This document shows, one piece after another, positions 7,798 to 19,875 of a stretch of 64,000 bases of DNA. The translations under genes and the position numbers were made by a program. The notes under the pieces are model-generated. The model saw only the letters and a program-made list of their open reading frames with translations, did no database searches and was not told the origin of the DNA. Source of the stretch: Chitiniphilus shinanonensis DSM 23277 (GTDB lineage Bacteria; Pseudomonadota; Gammaproteobacteria; Burkholderiales; Chitinibacteraceae); assembly GCF_000374805.1 (NCBI RefSeq), contig NZ_KB895341.1, forward strand, positions 107,451 to 171,450. Reading direction: 5' to 3'. Each line of letters opens with the position of its first letter. Within the stretch, counting starts at the first letter, position 1.

Positions 7798-8333
7798 GAC
7801 GATTGCTCCTCTTCAGATTGGCGTGGCCGATGGTCGCCCAGCGACGACAGGATTTCCTCGGCGATTTGTTCCGGCGTGCGCCGGCCGTCATTCTCGATCA
7901 GCAGATGCGGATCGGTCGGCAATTCATAGGCGGGATTGAGCCCGACCACATCCTGGGATATGGCGGGATCGCTATAGAAGGCACGGCGTTCGAGCAGATG
8001 ATCCACCGGCGCGACCACGTAGATTTCGCGATACCCGGGAATATGCTCGCGATTCCATTGGCGCACGCTGGCGAACATCGACACCGTCGCGCAGACCACG
8101 TCGGCGCCCTGGTCGGCCAGCATGCTGCACAGACGCGCATAGCACATCGCGAGATAACGGCGCTCCTCGACCGAATAGCCGTGCTGCCCGCCGAACACCT
8201 CGCGCAGGCGGTCGCCGTCGAGCAGGATCGCGCGGCATCCGGCATCCAGCAGCCGGCGATACAGTGCACCGCCCAGGGTGGTCTTGCCCGCGCCGGCAAG
8301 GCCGGTCACCCAGAATACGCGGCCGCCGCTCAT
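7794..8333 (-). CDS. Cytidine diphosphoramidate kinase (Cj1415-like, APS-kinase fold)
   Basis: The 179-residue P-loop kinase has Walker A GLAGAGKTT at residues 11-19 and the APS-kinase-like LLDGDRLREVFGG segment. Most annotation would call it CysC. C. jejuni Cj1415 is an APS-kinase homologue that phosphorylates the 3'-hydroxyl of cytidine diphosphoramidate. No sulfate-activation gene (cysD, cysN, cysH) is near, while the other three phosphoramidate enzymes are, so that role is preferred. It is the first cistron of the tightly overlapping operon; ATG 8333 is the only good start. Confidence 0.8.
   Translation of the reverse strand: MSGGRVFWVTGLAGAGKTTLGGALYRRLLDAGCRAILLDGDRLREVFGGQHGYSVEERRYLAMCYARLCSMLADQGADVVCATVSMFASVRQWNREHIPGYREIYVVAPVDHLLERRAFYSDPAISQDVVGLNPAYELPTDPHLLIENDGRRTPEQIAEEILSSLGDHRPRQSEEEQSS
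7806..7811 (-). promoter_or_regulatory. Shine-Dalgarno site setting the TTG start of the methyltransferase
   Basis: GAGGAG on the minus strand, eight bases before TTG 7797 and inside the end of the CDP-amidate kinase gene. It decides the start of the methyltransferase. Confidence 0.65.
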
Positions 8334-8757
8334 CGCCGGCCCCCGCTCGCCCGCGCGCCATTTACCGGCCGATCCGCGGCCGGCGGTTTACCGGACCCAT
8401 GCAAACCATGCATTTCGAATAACGCCTCGATTCCTTTCCGGATCTTTGCATCTTAAGGGAAGAAACGCGCGCCGTATCGGCGTCGTGAGGCCATGGGCCG
8501 TCCGGCCAGGGCGCCGGCATCGCCGGAGAAAAGATCGCCCCGATAAATCAGCAGCTTCCAAAAACCGGGCCGTTTCATTTGCGCAACGCCGCCAAACCGC
8601 CGCGCGGCACCAAGCGCATTGAAAGCATCAGCCGACAGGCCCCTTCATGTGGCGGAATGGGGCGCCGCTTCCGGGGCAACCATGCCGGCGGCACGGCCCG
8701 CGATTGAAAGGATTGGACTCGCAGCGGCATGCCGCTCGCGCCCGGGGGAGCGTCGAA
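8334..8757. other. Intergenic region upstream of the phosphoramidate operon
   Basis: This 424-bp gap probably holds the operon promoter, on the minus strand, but I see no convincing -35/-10 pair. A 14-bp perfect palindrome (agcggcatgccgct, 8723-8736) lies just downstream of the next gene's stop and could form a hairpin. It has no T-run, so it is not a classical terminator. No coding sequence is supported. Confidence 0.4.
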
Positions 8758-9720
8758 TCAAGACTCGTCGCCGAGCCTCAGCAGATAGGTATCCTGCGCT
8801 CGGGTGGCGCGAATGATTCGGCGACCGTATTCATTGACGGCCAGATAAAGGTCTATCGACCCCTTCTGCGCGACCTGAGCCTGCAGGACTTCCGGCACGT
8901 CGTAACCGATGGTGGAAACAGGCTGGTCCATCCCGTGCTGCTGGGGAGAAAGGCCCATGTACTCCCATGAGCTCAGCATGGAATGTCGAGCCCAATTGTC
9001 ATTGGCGGGCAGGGCATTGCCGCGATCCACTGCGCGGCAGACGATGGAAATGAATCCACATTCCTTGCCCGGCACGAACAGCGCCGAATCGGAGGGGTGT
9101 CGGCTATAGAGGCAGTCGATGGGGGCAAAGTTGAAGTATCGGAGCATGTACTCCAGCAGCGGAATCGAGGGATACCAGAAAGTGTTCGGCTCGGTCTGAA
9201 GTTTGCCGGCCGTATTGAAGTGCATCACGTCTGACTGCTCGTTGACCACATTGGTCGATATCATGAACAGCCCATTCTTTTTGACCAACGGGCGAATGCA
9301 GGCCAAGGTGTGCATCGGCGAAAATACATGGTAAAGAACGCCGGAAAGATTGACGTAATCGAAGCTTCCTTCATTCGCCAACTTCTGATCGAGGTCGTAC
9401 ATCAGGCCAACTTCGCGGAAATCCCAGTTTGCGTTGTAAGCCTTTTTGAGCCAGTCCATCTTCTGAGTACAGTGAGGCACCGCATCGACCGCCAATACCC
9501 GATTCGCCCCCTTGCGATTCATTAATACAGGTATCACCCCTTCCATGGTGCCCAAGTCCAAGCAATCCTGTTTCTGCAAATGAGCCTGTCTCATCAGTAT
9601 GCGCGGCATATAAGGAAAGTCGGGCGGATAGGCGCCTTGAACCACCATCCCGGGAGAGAGTTCCACGGTGTAGTACCACCAATCTTTGGCGGCCTGTTCC
9701 AATTCTTCATTGCTGAGCAT
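8758..9720 (-). CDS. Class I SAM-dependent methyltransferase, distinct low-GC gene
   Basis: The 320-residue protein has motif I QDCLDLGTMEGVIP (residues about 51-64) and RVLAVDAVPH, as in CmoB-like/DUF1698-type methyltransferases found in polysaccharide clusters. The start is ATG 9720, with AGGAG upstream on the minus strand; the frame remains open upstream but that sequence is not protein-like. GC content is visibly lower than in all flanking genes, which suggests recent transfer. It reads toward the phosphoramidate operon but is separated from it by 424 bp. Its substrate is unknown; a glycan or phosphoramidate is possible. Confidence 0.75.
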   Translation of the reverse strand: MLSNEELEQAAKDWWYYTVELSPGMVVQGAYPPDFPYMPRILMRQAHLQKQDCLDLGTMEGVIPVLMNRKGANRVLAVDAVPHCTQKMDWLKKAYNANWDFREVGLMYDLDQKLANEGSFDYVNLSGVLYHVFSPMHTLACIRPLVKKNGLFMISTNVVNEQSDVMHFNTAGKLQTEPNTFWYPSIPLLEYMLRYFNFAPIDCLYSRHPSDSALFVPGKECGFISIVCRAVDRGNALPANDNWARHSMLSSWEYMGLSPQQHGMDQPVSTIGYDVPEVLQAQVAQKGSIDLYLAVNEYGRRIIRATRAQDTYLLRLGDES

Positions 9721-10261
9721 CAGTAGGGACTCCTGTGCATTTCCGTGGATGTGGATGTTCAAGGGCGTTCGAAGCAAGCCACTGCTTGCGAGCCTGGGTC
9801 GGGGCCAGTGGCCAGTATCGGTCGGGCCAGCCTGCCGCTGCATTGGGATACGATGCCACGACTCAACCCTGCGAAGATTGAAGCGGCCAAGCGAAATGAG
9901 CATAGCAGCCGCAACGCGACAGTGACCAGATTCCGCGGATGTTTTACAGGTAAGGGTTTGATTCAAACCAAACAACCGCTGGCTAAAGCCAAGGGCTTGT
10001 TTTACCGCCCGCAGGGCCGGATACACATTGACCAAACGACGCGTCGTTCAGCCGCGCGCCATCCACGACACATCATCCGTATTCGGCATCAAAATCGCTG
10101 CGCCGGTTAGGATTTGGATCTTTTTTTCGCCATCCGCCCTCCCCTGTAGCGGCGAGGCATTGCCACAGCCAAAACCGACCGGCCAAATCCAGCGGCCTTA
10201 ACTTGTGAGGAACAATTAAAAAGGGCGGGTTACCCCGCCCTGTCGCAATCAGCCGCCCCAC
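9721..10261. other. Intergenic region, AT-richer, with hairpins
   Basis: A 541-bp gap between two minus-strand genes. It holds the galU terminator near 10220 and an imperfect hairpin at 9971-10002 (arms aacaa..ggct / agcc..ttgtt), plus presumably the methyltransferase promoter. No ORF in it looks like a gene. Composition is AT-richer than usual here, as in the adjacent methyltransferase gene. Confidence 0.4.
10218..10241 (-). terminator. Rho-independent terminator of galU
   Basis: On the minus strand a GC-rich hairpin (AGGGCGGG / CCCGCCCT with a short loop) is followed directly by TTTTTAATT. It lies about 20 bp after the galU stop. Confidence 0.85.
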
Positions 10262-11140
<879 letters not shown>

Positions 11141-11326
11141 CGTGAATTCCCCTCTGAAATCGGAAGCGGTCAGCAAACCCAGGCGCAGCGCAGCGCCCAG
11201 CACCTGATCGGCGTGGCGCTGGGGCAGATCGTCCGGCCACTGCGACACCGCCGAGCGCCCCAGCCCGAGGGCGGCGGCCAGGCGGCTTTGCGTGCCGAAC
11301 AACTGGATGGCTTCGAGTTTGCGCAT
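11141..11326 (-). CDS. Cro-like helix-turn-helix domain in frame with galU (fused or leader ORF)
   Basis: From ATG 11326, 62 codons run without a stop into galU. They read as a Cro/CI-type DNA-binding domain: [19 protein letters not shown], then [19 protein letters not shown] and a hydrophobic C-terminal helix. The other frames do not give such a pattern. No stop separates it from GalU, so the product is either an HTH-GalU fusion or a regulator whose reading frame continues into galU, with galU also started internally from its own ribosome-binding site. Operator-like inverted repeats lie directly upstream. DNA binding is inferred from the motif only. Confidence 0.6.
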
Positions 11327-11333
11327 GCGGCCA

Positions 11334-11351
11334 TGTTCATTAAATTGAACA
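11334..11351. promoter_or_regulatory. Operator-like inverted repeat upstream of the Cro-like ORF
   Basis: The sequence tgttcattaaattgaaca has exact 6-bp inverted arms (tgttca/tgaaca). It lies 8 bp upstream of the Cro-like ORF and could bind its product. Confidence 0.45.
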
Positions 11352-11382
11352 TCGTCGTCAATCGCCGTTTGAAAATTCCTGA

Positions 11383-11400
11383 CGTTCAGAAAATTAAACA
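11383..11400. promoter_or_regulatory. Second operator-like site
   Basis: The sequence cgttcagaaaattaaaca matches the nearby inverted repeat at 14 of 18 positions. The two sites start 49 bp apart on the same strand, an arrangement like paired repressor sites. Confidence 0.35.
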
Positions 11401-11673
11401 ATCCTGATATGGCAGGCCCGTTGCGGGGTGCGCCGGGCCGGGTTGCAGATCTTCCAAGACGGGCGGTCACCCACGGCCCCTGGCCGGGCCCGGGTGATTA
11501 CGCGGCGCAAGCAGCCGTTACGCACGGAAACTCCTGCCAAGGTCAGGGTTTGCCGGTAGTCAAGGCAATGCGAAATGGCGCGGCCGGGGGGATGGCCCGA
11601 TTCGGCGGGCGCCGTAGCATGCAGCCGTTTCGCCTTCGGGCGCCCGCTTTGCCAACTTCCAGGAATCACCCCC

Positions 11674-12252
11674 ATGTCCGCTTCGTCGTCCCCGTTCGCC
11701 AACCCCGCGCCGCTCGGCCTGATGGGTTTCGGCATGACCACCATCCTGCTCAACATCCACAACGCCGGCTTCTACCCGGTGAGCGCGATGATCATGAGCA
11801 TGGGCCTTTTCTACGGCGGTCTGGCGCAGATCTTCGTCGGGGTGATGTGCTTCAAGCGCGGCGATACCTTCGGCACCACCGCGTTCATGTCCTACGGCCT
11901 GTTCTGGCTGACGCTGGTGGGCCTGTGGCTGCTGCCGGCGCTGAAGCTCACCGCGCCCACCGAGCCGGGCTTCATGGGCATGTACCTGGCGCTGTGGGGC
12001 GTGTTCACCCTGTTCATGTTCTTCGGCAGCCTGCGCTACTGCCGCGCCAAGCAGTTCGTGTTCGGCAGCCTGACCGTGCTGTTCGCGCTGCTGGCCGCGC
12101 ATAACTTCGCAGGCAGCGAGCTGGTGGGCGTGATCGCCGGCTACGTCGGCATCGTCTGCGGCGCCAGCGCCATCTACTGGGCGATGGCGCAGGTGCTGAA
12201 CGAAACCTACGGCCGCGCCGTACTGCCGGTGGGCGAACTGCGCCCCGCCTGA
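11674..12252 (+). CDS. satP: Acetate/succinate uptake transporter, GPR1/FUN34/YaaH family
   Basis: The 192-residue membrane protein starts with the family signature NPAPLGLMGFGMTT and has about six hydrophobic segments. It keeps the conserved narrow-pore residues of acetate transporters, such as YGGLAQ and the FGTTAF(M)SYG stretch. Members move acetate and sometimes succinate with protons. Start ATG 11674 is preceded by AGGA. It is a single-gene unit; a perfect 6-bp stem hairpin (12263-12280) and then an inverted-repeat element follow it. Substrate preference cannot be read from sequence. Confidence 0.88.
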   Translation: MSASSSPFANPAPLGLMGFGMTTILLNIHNAGFYPVSAMIMSMGLFYGGLAQIFVGVMCFKRGDTFGTTAFMSYGLFWLTLVGLWLLPALKLTAPTEPGFMGMYLALWGVFTLFMFFGSLRYCRAKQFVFGSLTVLFALLAAHNFAGSELVGVIAGYVGIVCGASAIYWAMAQVLNETYGRAVLPVGELRPA

Positions 12253-12290
12253 TCCGCATCCGCCCCGGTTTCGGCCGGGGGGATGGAAAG

Positions 12291-12438
12291 AAACCCCACA
12301 CCTTGAACCACAGAGGACGGTGAGAGCACAGAGATACACGGAGGAAACCAAAGCGGGAGGGTAAACCTTCTGGCGCTTTGCCTTTCTCTGTGTGCCTTCG
12401 TGTTCTCGCCGTCCTCTGTGGTTCAAGGTTCAGGGTTC
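12291..12438. repeat. Long inverted-repeat element, copy A
   Basis: Two arms of about 55 bp face each other, with the core cttgaaccacagaggac in the left arm and its complement in the right arm. The element fills the gap between the convergent acetate-transporter and ligA genes. Five other copies or half copies occur in the window. Confidence 0.85.
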
Positions 12439-12442
12439 AGCC

Positions 12443-14899
<2,457 letters not shown>

Positions 14900-16036
14900 C
14901 TACGCAAACAATCGCAATGCCGACACCGAGCCCGGCGCGATGCCGCGATCGTCCATCGTGGCATACAGCCGCGCCAGTTGCCGGCGGATGTTGTCCAGGC
15001 TGGCGGCGGCTAGCGGCCGGCCGTTGTCGTCGACCAGCGAACCGCCCAGGCTGCCGGCCAGTTGCTGCGCGAAATCGGACAGGTAATCGAACACCGCCAG
15101 GCCGCCGGCCACGCGCGGTACGTCGAACAGCAGCGTCAATCCGTCCGAGGTCGGCCCCAGGCCGGCCTGATCCTGGTTCGACACCGCGAACAGCGTCTTG
15201 CCCGACTCGCTCTTGTAGACGAAGGTGCCGTCGGCGGCGCGGCTCAGGCCGGCGTTCTCGGCCAGCAGGCGCACCCGCTCCAGCGGGAACGGCCGGCCGG
15301 AGGAAGCGATGTTCAACCCGATCAGCACGTCGACCGACGCGCAGAATTCGTCCAGATCGCGCGCGGCCGCTAGCTTGGCGGCGCGCTGCGGAAAGGTGGC
15401 CACCGCGTCGTGCGCGTCGGCGAATTGCTGCACCGCCATGCAGAAGGCGTTCAACTGCTCGCCGGTCAGCGCGCCCTGGCGATCCGCCAGTTGCAGGGCG
15501 ACGCGCAGTTCGCTGTAGCTGGCGTTGCTGCCGCCGCCCACCTGCTCCCAGTGATCGTGCTCGGTCAGGCCGATGGCCTGCACCCGCTTGGGCGCGGGAA
15601 AGCGCGGCACGTCGCCGGCGGGGATGTTGTCGCGGGCGTGCACTTCGGCGATAAAGTCGAGCGCGGGGTCGAGCAGGCTTTCCGCCAGCGCGTCGCGGTC
15701 GTCCTCGTCGCGCGGGCGCGGGGCCGGCGGCGCGGCCGGCACGGGTTCGGCGGCGAATTGCGGGGTCAGCTGCGGTTCGATCGGTTCGGGCGGGACGATG
15801 GTCGCGCCGGGGGTGGCGGGCGGCTCGAAGCGGGTGGGTTCGTCGAGCGCCGGCTCGAAGCGCTCGCCGCCGCGCACCATGTTCTTGGGGGTGTCCATCA
15901 GCACGTCGGGCTGGTTGCGGGCGAAGGCGCGCTGGGTGTTCTTGCGGTAGCGGTATTCCTGCCACCAGTTGAAGAGGTAGACGGCGCCGACGATGGCTCC
16001 GGCCACGATCAACGATCCAAGCTGCAAATCAGTCAT
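14900..16036 (-). CDS. zipA: Cell division protein ZipA
   Basis: The 378-residue protein has an N-terminal membrane anchor (residues about 5-25, LGSLIVAGAIVGAVYLF), a charged and proline-rich linker to about residue 130, and a C-terminal ZipA domain that binds the FtsZ tail. It tethers FtsZ to the membrane. The start is ATG 16036, placing the anchor at the N-terminus; a longer frame adds only a basic stretch. The order smc, zipA, ligA is conserved in betaproteobacteria and supports the call. Confidence 0.88.
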   Translation of the reverse strand: MTDLQLGSLIVAGAIVGAVYLFNWWQEYRYRKNTQRAFARNQPDVLMDTPKNMVRGGERFEPALDEPTRFEPPATPGATIVPPEPIEPQLTPQFAAEPVPAAPPAPRPRDEDDRDALAESLLDPALDFIAEVHARDNIPAGDVPRFPAPKRVQAIGLTEHDHWEQVGGGSNASYSELRVALQLADRQGALTGEQLNAFCMAVQQFADAHDAVATFPQRAAKLAAARDLDEFCASVDVLIGLNIASSGRPFPLERVRLLAENAGLSRAADGTFVYKSESGKTLFAVSNQDQAGLGPTSDGLTLLFDVPRVAGGLAVFDYLSDFAQQLAGSLGGSLVDDNGRPLAAASLDNIRRQLARLYATMDDRGIAPGSVSALRLFA

Positions 16037-16227
16037 GTTCTCTGGCTCTGGCCGCGGCTGGAACGGCCTCTTTCGTTCGGTATGGGGTGCATTCAATCAC
16101 AAGCGCAGCTTGCTTCAAAGCTTTGGTTTTCAGCCGGTAGCCGTCAGGCCGGGCGCGTGGCGGAACGTTCCCCGCCAGCGTGCGATTGTGCCACGCGGCG
16201 ACGGCCTCCGCCGCGCCGCTCGCGCGC

Positions 16228-19200
16228 TCAGACGGTGGCCGGTTCGCGCATCGACAGCGCCTGCTCGATATCCACCGCCACCACCCGCGACACGCCCTGC
16301 TCCTGCATGGTGACGCCGACCAGCTGGCTGGCCATTTCCATGGTCAGGCGGTTGTGGCTGATGTAGAGGAACTGGGTGCGCTCGGCCATCTTCTTCACCA
16401 GGCTGCAGAAACGCAGGGTGTTGGCGTCGTCCAGCGGCGCGTCCACTTCGTCCAGCAGGCAGAACGGCGCGGGGTTGAGGCGGAACAGCGAGAACACCAG
16501 GCTCAGCGCGGTCAGCGCTTTTTCGCCGCCCGACAGCAGGTGGATGGTGCTGTTCTTCTTGCCCGGCGGCTGCGCCATGATGGTCAGCCCGGCGTCGAGG
16601 ATCTCCTCGCCGGTCAGCACCAGTTCGGCGTGGCCGCCGCCGAACAGCGTGGGGAACAACTCCTGGAGGTTGCCGTTGACCGTGTCGTAGGTCTCTTGCA
16701 GCAGCGCCCGCGTTTCGCGGTCGATGCGGCGGATGGCGTTCTCCAGCGTGTCGATGGCCTCGGCCAGGTCGGCCGACTGCGCGTCGAGGTACTGCTTGCG
16801 TTCGCGAGCGGCGTTCAGTTCCTCCAGCGCCGCCAGGTTCACCGCGCCCAGGCCGTTCAGCGCCTGCCCCAGCCGGCCGATCTCGGCGGTCAGGGCGTTG
16901 ACCTTCAGGCCGGTGCCCAGCTTTTCGCGCAAGGCGGTCTCGTCGGCCCCGGCCTCGGCCAGTTCCTGGGCGAAGCGTTCGGCGGCGAGGCGTGCTTCCT
17001 GTTCCTTCAACCGCAACGCGTTCACCGCTTCGCGCGCCGGTTCCAGCCCGATCTCGATCCGCTGCTTGTCACCTTCGCGCTCGCGCACCTGGTTGGTCAG
17101 GCCGTTGAGCCGGTCGCGGGTGGCGGCCAGCGCGCGTTCCTTTTCGGCGCGCGCGTTCACCGCGTCCTGGAAGCCGACGTCGAACTGGCCTTCGTCGACG
17201 CTCTCCAGCTCCAGCGTCAGTGTCTCGCCGCGCTCCAACAGGCGTTGCCGCTGTTCGTCCAGGTCGCCGCCGCGCCGCGCCAGTTCGGCCAGTTTCTGTT
17301 CGGCGGTCTGCACCGCGAAGCGGGTTTCCTGGGCCTGGCGTTCGGCCTGCCGCAGGCGGCTGCGTTGCAACTCGCACGCCGATTCGGCTTCGGCACGGGC
17401 CAGGCGCGCGTTGTCGAGCGCATCCTCCAGCGGTGCCAGTTCATCCTCGGCCTGCAGCCGGCGTTCTTCGCATTCCAGGCTGGCGACGGTTTCGTCCTCC
17501 AGCTGGATTTCCAGTTGCGCCAGTTCGTCGGCCAGTTGCTGGTGGCGGCGCGCGGCCTGCTGACTGGCTTCGTCGCGCCGCGCCAGTTCGCGTTCGCGCT
17601 GCGCCAGCGCCTGCTGGGCCTGCTGCAATTGCTGGCGCTGCGTGCGCAGGCCGGTGTCGGCATCGGCCTGCGCCTGGGTGGCCTGCGCCAGCGCTCGCTC
17701 GGCGTCGGCCAGTGCCGGGCGCAACTCGTCCAGTCGCGCGCGGATGCGCTCCAGCTCGACGCGACGCGCCACCATGCCGGCCAGATGACCGTCGGCGGCG
17801 CGGTAGACCACGCCGGCCCGCCCGACCAGGTGCCCGTCGCGCGTCGCCAGCCGCTGCCCCGGCGCCAGCGTGGCGCAGCGGGCCAGCGCGTCGTCCAGCG
17901 TGTCGGCGCATTCGATGCCGGCCAGCCAGTCGTCCAGCGCGCTGTCGGCGATGGCGTCGTCGCTGCTCACCCTGGCGCGCAGGCCGCTGCGCGCGCCGGC
18001 CACCGCGGCGGGCCAGGCCAGCACCAGCGCGGCGGGCGCGGCCGAGCGCGGGGCGTGCGGCGCCAGCCGCGCCTGCAGGCGCGCACCCAACGCGGCTTCC
18101 AGCGCGGTTTCCCAACCGGGCTCGACGCGCAGCACGTCGAGCAGTGCCGTGGCGTCGCTCAATCCCTGCTCGGCCAGCCACGGCGCCAGCTCGCCCGGAT
18201 CGCCGGCTTCGGTCAGTTCGCTGAGCGCCGCTTCGCGCGCAGCCAGGGTCGCCAGTTCCAGCGACAGTGCCTCGCGCGCGGCGCGCGCCTGCTGCTGGTC
18301 GGTCCGGGCCTGCTCCAGCCGCGCTTCGCCCTCGGCCAGCGCCAGCGCGCCCTCCTCCTGCGCCAGCGCGGCGGCATCGCGCGCTTCGGCCAGCGCGTCG
18401 CGCTCGGCGTCGTGGGCCGGCGCCAGTTGGGCGCGCTCGTTCAGCAGGCGCTGCTGGCGTTCGCGCAACTGGGCGACGGTGCGTTCCAGGTGTTGTGCCT
18501 GTTGCCGCGACAGCTGCACGGTGTTGCGCGCGGCGGCCAGTCGCTCGCGCAGGCGGTTGAATTCGTCGTCCGCCGCCTTGAGCACGCCTTCCAGCTCGGG
18601 CAGGCGTTCGTTCTCGGCATCCAGCGCCAGCGCGCTTTCCTCGGCGGCGTAGCGCGCTTCTTCCTGGCGGGTGCGCCAGATGTCCAGCTCGTCGCCGGCG
18701 ACACGATCCTGGGCGTCCAGCCGGCCCAGTTCAGCGCGGGTTTCGTCGAGCTGCTGGGTCAGCCGCTCGCGGGTCTGCTTGAGGTGCAGCAGTTGTTGTT
18801 CCAGCCGCGCCACGGCGGCGTTGGCGTCGTACAGCTCGCCCTGCGCCTGGTGCACGGCGTCGCTGGCGGCGAAGTGGTCCTCGCGCAGTTGCTCCAGCGC
18901 CGCCTCCAGTGCGCGCAGTTCGGCCAGTTGCGCTTCCAGCGCGTTCTGCGCGGCGTCGATGTCGCGTCGCGCGGCCTCGACTTCGCGGGCGGCGTCGAGC
19001 TTGCGCTGCAAGGCCAGCAGGTTCTGCTTTTCGGTGATGGCGTCCTTCAGCCGGTTGTATTCGGCGGCGACCTCGGCCTGGGTTTCCAGCTTGGCGATCT
19101 GGCGCGCCAGTTCCTGCACCAGATCCTCGACGCGGTCCAGGTTGTCGCGGGTGTCGGCCAGCCGGCCTTCGGTCTCGCGGCGGCGTTCCTTGTACTTGGA

Positions 19201-19710
19201 CACACCGGCCGCTTCCTCCAGGAAGTGGCGCAGCTCCTCGGGCTTGGCCTCGATGATGCGGCTGATCATGCCCTGCTCGATGATGGCGTAGCCGCCCTTG
19301 CCGACGCCGGTGCCGAGGAACAGGTCGGTGATGTCGCGCCGTCGCACCTGCAGGTTGTTGATGTAGTAGCTGGATTCGCCTTGGCGCGTGAGCACGCGCT
19401 TGATGCTGATCTCGGCGTACTGGCTCCACTGCCCGGCGGCAAGGCCGGCGGCGTTGTCGAACACCAGTTCCACCGAGGCGCGGCTTACCGGCTTGCGCGC
19501 GCCGGAGCCGTTGAAGATCACGTCCTGCATCGATTCGCCGCGCAACTGCTTGGCGGACGATTCGCCCAGCACCCAGCGCACGGCGTCGATCACGTTCGAT
19601 TTGCCGCAGCCGTTGGGGCCGCAGATCGCGACCAGCTGGCCGGGCACGTGCACGGTGGTCGGATCGACGAACGATTTGAAGCCGGCGAGTTTGAGGTGGG
19701 TGAGGCGCAC
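16228..19710 (-). CDS. smc: Chromosome segregation ATPase SMC
   Basis: The 1160-residue protein has Walker A GPNGCGKS at residues 31-38, two long coiled coils around a hinge (residues about 500-660), and the C-terminal ABC signature LLSGGEKALTALSL followed by Walker B LLDEVDAPLDD. SMC condenses and segregates chromosomes with ScpA/ScpB, which are not in the window. GTG at 19710 is the best start, because the fold begins immediately (RLTHLKLAGFKSF); the longer ORF adds a non-conserved leader. It is the first gene of the smc-zipA-ligA unit. Confidence 0.95.
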   Translation of the reverse strand: MRLTHLKLAGFKSFVDPTTVHVPGQLVAICGPNGCGKSNVIDAVRWVLGESSAKQLRGESMQDVIFNGSGARKPVSRASVELVFDNAAGLAAGQWSQYAEISIKRVLTRQGESSYYINNLQVRRRDITDLFLGTGVGKGGYAIIEQGMISRIIEAKPEELRHFLEEAAGVSKYKERRRETEGRLADTRDNLDRVEDLVQELARQIAKLETQAEVAAEYNRLKDAITEKQNLLALQRKLDAAREVEAARRDIDAAQNALEAQLAELRALEAALEQLREDHFAASDAVHQAQGELYDANAAVARLEQQLLHLKQTRERLTQQLDETRAELGRLDAQDRVAGDELDIWRTRQEEARYAAEESALALDAENERLPELEGVLKAADDEFNRLRERLAAARNTVQLSRQQAQHLERTVAQLRERQQRLLNERAQLAPAHDAERDALAEARDAAALAQEEGALALAEGEARLEQARTDQQQARAAREALSLELATLAAREAALSELTEAGDPGELAPWLAEQGLSDATALLDVLRVEPGWETALEAALGARLQARLAPHAPRSAAPAALVLAWPAAVAGARSGLRARVSSDDAIADSALDDWLAGIECADTLDDALARCATLAPGQRLATRDGHLVGRAGVVYRAADGHLAGMVARRVELERIRARLDELRPALADAERALAQATQAQADADTGLRTQRQQLQQAQQALAQRERELARRDEASQQAARRHQQLADELAQLEIQLEDETVASLECEERRLQAEDELAPLEDALDNARLARAEAESACELQRSRLRQAERQAQETRFAVQTAEQKLAELARRGGDLDEQRQRLLERGETLTLELESVDEGQFDVGFQDAVNARAEKERALAATRDRLNGLTNQVREREGDKQRIEIGLEPAREAVNALRLKEQEARLAAERFAQELAEAGADETALREKLGTGLKVNALTAEIGRLGQALNGLGAVNLAALEELNAARERKQYLDAQSADLAEAIDTLENAIRRIDRETRALLQETYDTVNGNLQELFPTLFGGGHAELVLTGEEILDAGLTIMAQPPGKKNSTIHLLSGGEKALTALSLVFSLFRLNPAPFCLLDEVDAPLDDANTLRFCSLVKKMAERTQFLYISHNRLTMEMASQLVGVTMQEQGVSRVVAVDIEQALSMREPATV

Positions 19711-19790
19711 TGGATCGGGGGAGGACGGCAGGTGCGCCGATTGTAGCGGCGTCGACGCCACAGGGCACGCGGGCTGTCCGGCGCAGACGA

Positions 19791-19817
19791 TAAAAGGGAC
19801 ACGCGATCGTGTCCCTT
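19791..19817 (-). terminator. Probable terminator of apbC
   Basis: A perfect 10-bp stem (AAGGGACACG / CGTGTCCCTT) with a 4-base loop is followed by TTAT on the minus strand. It lies about 60 bp after the apbC stop and before smc. Confidence 0.6.
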
Positions 19818-19875
19818 CCATGCCCTGGATTGCAAATCGCCCCGCCAGCGCCGCATGGCGGAGCGCGGATGCCGA

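Larger units (their letters stand above)
11327..11673. other. Divergent intergenic region between the HTH-galU unit and the acetate transporter gene
   Basis: Apart from the two operator-like repeats next to the HTH ORF, the remaining sequence is GC-rich. I see no recognisable riboswitch, promoter pair or gene in it. It must carry the promoters for both directions. Confidence 0.35.

Noticed and set aside
7794..8333. Sulfate assimilation reading of the APS-kinase-like gene together with cysQ
   Set aside because: No cysD, cysN, cysH or other sulfate genes are near, while the glutamine-kinase, hydrolase and cytidylyltransferase genes are; the phosphoramidate pathway explains all of them.
16180..19746. 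Very long plus-strand ORF opposite smc, and similar long ORFs opposite ligA, fumC and the GGDEF-EAL gene
   Set aside because: These are antisense frames kept open by high GC; composition is His/Arg/Gln-rich and they mirror well-conserved genes.
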